DNA of 15,405 bases, taken from Candidatus Firestoneibacteriota bacterium. Lineage in GTDB: Bacteria > JACRDZ01. Below, one piece after another: positions 14,831-15,405 of this stretch (its first letter is position 1; each line of letters starts with the position of its first letter). Where the stretch lies: the NCBI GenBank assembly GCA_016212735.1, contig JACRDZ010000099.1:1-15405 (forward strand). Reading direction: 5' to 3'. The notes under the pieces are model-generated. The model searched no databases. It worked only from the letters and a program-made list of their open reading frames with translations, and had not been told where the DNA came from. The position numbers and the translations under genes are program-made.

Positions 14831-15405
14831 TTATTCCAATATTTTCAGTACTGTTACTGTATTTGGAAACATCTCTGTCAAATATAAATTATTTTGGGAA
14901 TCAATTGTAATTCCAAATGGTGTATTAAATTTTTTAGTATTCCCAAATTCATTTCCTAATAAAGCCAGCAAAACCCCATCTTCATTAAATACCTGTATTA
15001 CTCCAGTATAAAGATCTGTAATATATATTCTCTTATTATTATCAAGTGAGATCCCTTTTGGTCTAAAAAATGTCCCTTCTTTTATTCCAAACTGACCTAT
15101 TGTATGCATATATTCACCACGTAATGTAAATGCTTGAACGCGGGCATTTATTACATCCACAACATATAATTTATTAGTCCCATTTGTTGCCATCATAAAA
15201 GGATATCTGAATTCCCCTTCACGAAATCCATTCTTACCCCATTCTAAAACAAATTCCAGGGTATTTCTATCATAAACAACAACACGATGATTGTCATTAT
15301 CAGTTATATAAATTTTATCTTCAATTACCAGCACATAGGTAGGATCAGGATGTTTTCCCCCTTCTGCTGATTCTTTAAGGGTTATTGAATTGATATAATC
15401 AACTG
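14831..15405 (-). CDS. NHL-repeat beta-propeller protein (5' end beyond window)
   Basis: The frame stays open to the right edge, so the start is outside the window; 190 codons are visible. A GTG at 15334 is an internal codon rather than a start, because the preceding codons (HPDPTYVLVI) continue the repeat. Three or more NHL-type blades are visible: KIYITDNDNHRVVVYD, NKLYVVDVINARVQAFTLRGEY, RIYITDLYTGVIQVFNEDG and NLYLTEMFPNTVTVL, with linkers FRYPFMMA, FFRPKGISL and FNTPFGITID. NHL propellers are often exported and bind other proteins. Such genes are frequent neighbours of multihaem cytochromes in metal-reducing and related bacteria. It lies about 170 bases upstream of the cytochrome in the same direction. 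A signal peptide would be beyond the edge and cannot be checked. Confidence 0.85.
   Translation of the reverse strand, partial: VDYINSITLKESAEGGKHPDPTYVLVIEDKIYITDNDNHRVVVYDRNTLEFVLEWGKNGFREGEFRYPFMMATNGTNKLYVVDVINARVQAFTLRGEYMHTIGQFGIKEGTFFRPKGISLDNNKRIYITDLYTGVIQVFNEDGVLLALLGNEFGNTKKFNTPFGITIDSQNNLYLTEMFPNTVTVLKILE

Noticed and set aside
15332..15334. GTG start for the NHL protein
   Set aside because: The frame is open to the window edge and propeller-like sequence continues upstream of the GTG, with no ribosome binding site.

Overview
The window is AT-rich (roughly one third G+C by eye) and comes from a bacterium. It carries no mobile element, tRNA, rRNA or CRISPR array that I can recognise. 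A 34-haem cytochrome, exported propeller and discoidin proteins and a secreted SBBP/Calx-beta protein with a CFI-box tail suggest an anaerobic, probably didermic, poorly cultured lineage. Planctomycete-like or candidate-phylum bacteria that breathe through multihaem cytochromes would fit, but the lineage is inference; no marker gene here fixes it.

Layout. Bases 1-5670 hold rightward genes: a 639-aa exported surface protein (166-2085), then RNase Y (rny, 3063-4631) and a YmdB-type metallophosphoesterase (4885-5670), a pairing also known from Bacillus. Between the first two lies a long AT-rich gap with a small leftward zinc-ribbon gene (2302-2445). From 5686 to the right edge all genes run leftward. 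In transcription order they are: an NHL-repeat beta-propeller cut by the window edge (14831-15405), the giant multihaem cytochrome (10446-14660), an exported 315-aa protein of unknown function (9462-10409), an exported 960-aa protein with one CxxCH site, two discoidin-like regions and a TPR-like tail (6557-9439), a 206-aa TPR-like protein (5930-6550) and a cold-shock protein (5686-5898).

The five genes from the cytochrome to the cold-shock protein are 6 to about 40 bases apart and are probably one transcription unit. The NHL gene is separated from the cytochrome by about 170 bases containing a dyad repeat. I infer an extracytoplasmic electron-transfer or cell-surface module: the cytochrome as a haem wire, the NHL propeller and discoidin domains as binding or scaffold parts, and the TPR tails as assembly surfaces. 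No porin, menaquinol oxidase or terminal reductase is visible, so the electron partner is unknown.

Most notable: (1) the cytochrome has 34 CxxCH sites arranged as 2 + 6x2 + 5x4, with a strongly conserved non-haem motif (KN-EGD--NSFLR) in the tetrahaem repeats; (2) the 960-aa and 206-aa TPR proteins lie in the same frame, separated by one TAA and two codons; (3) four intergenic gaps hold nested dyads built from short repeated words; (4) TTG starts decided by perfectly spaced ribosome binding sites for rny and the cold-shock gene.
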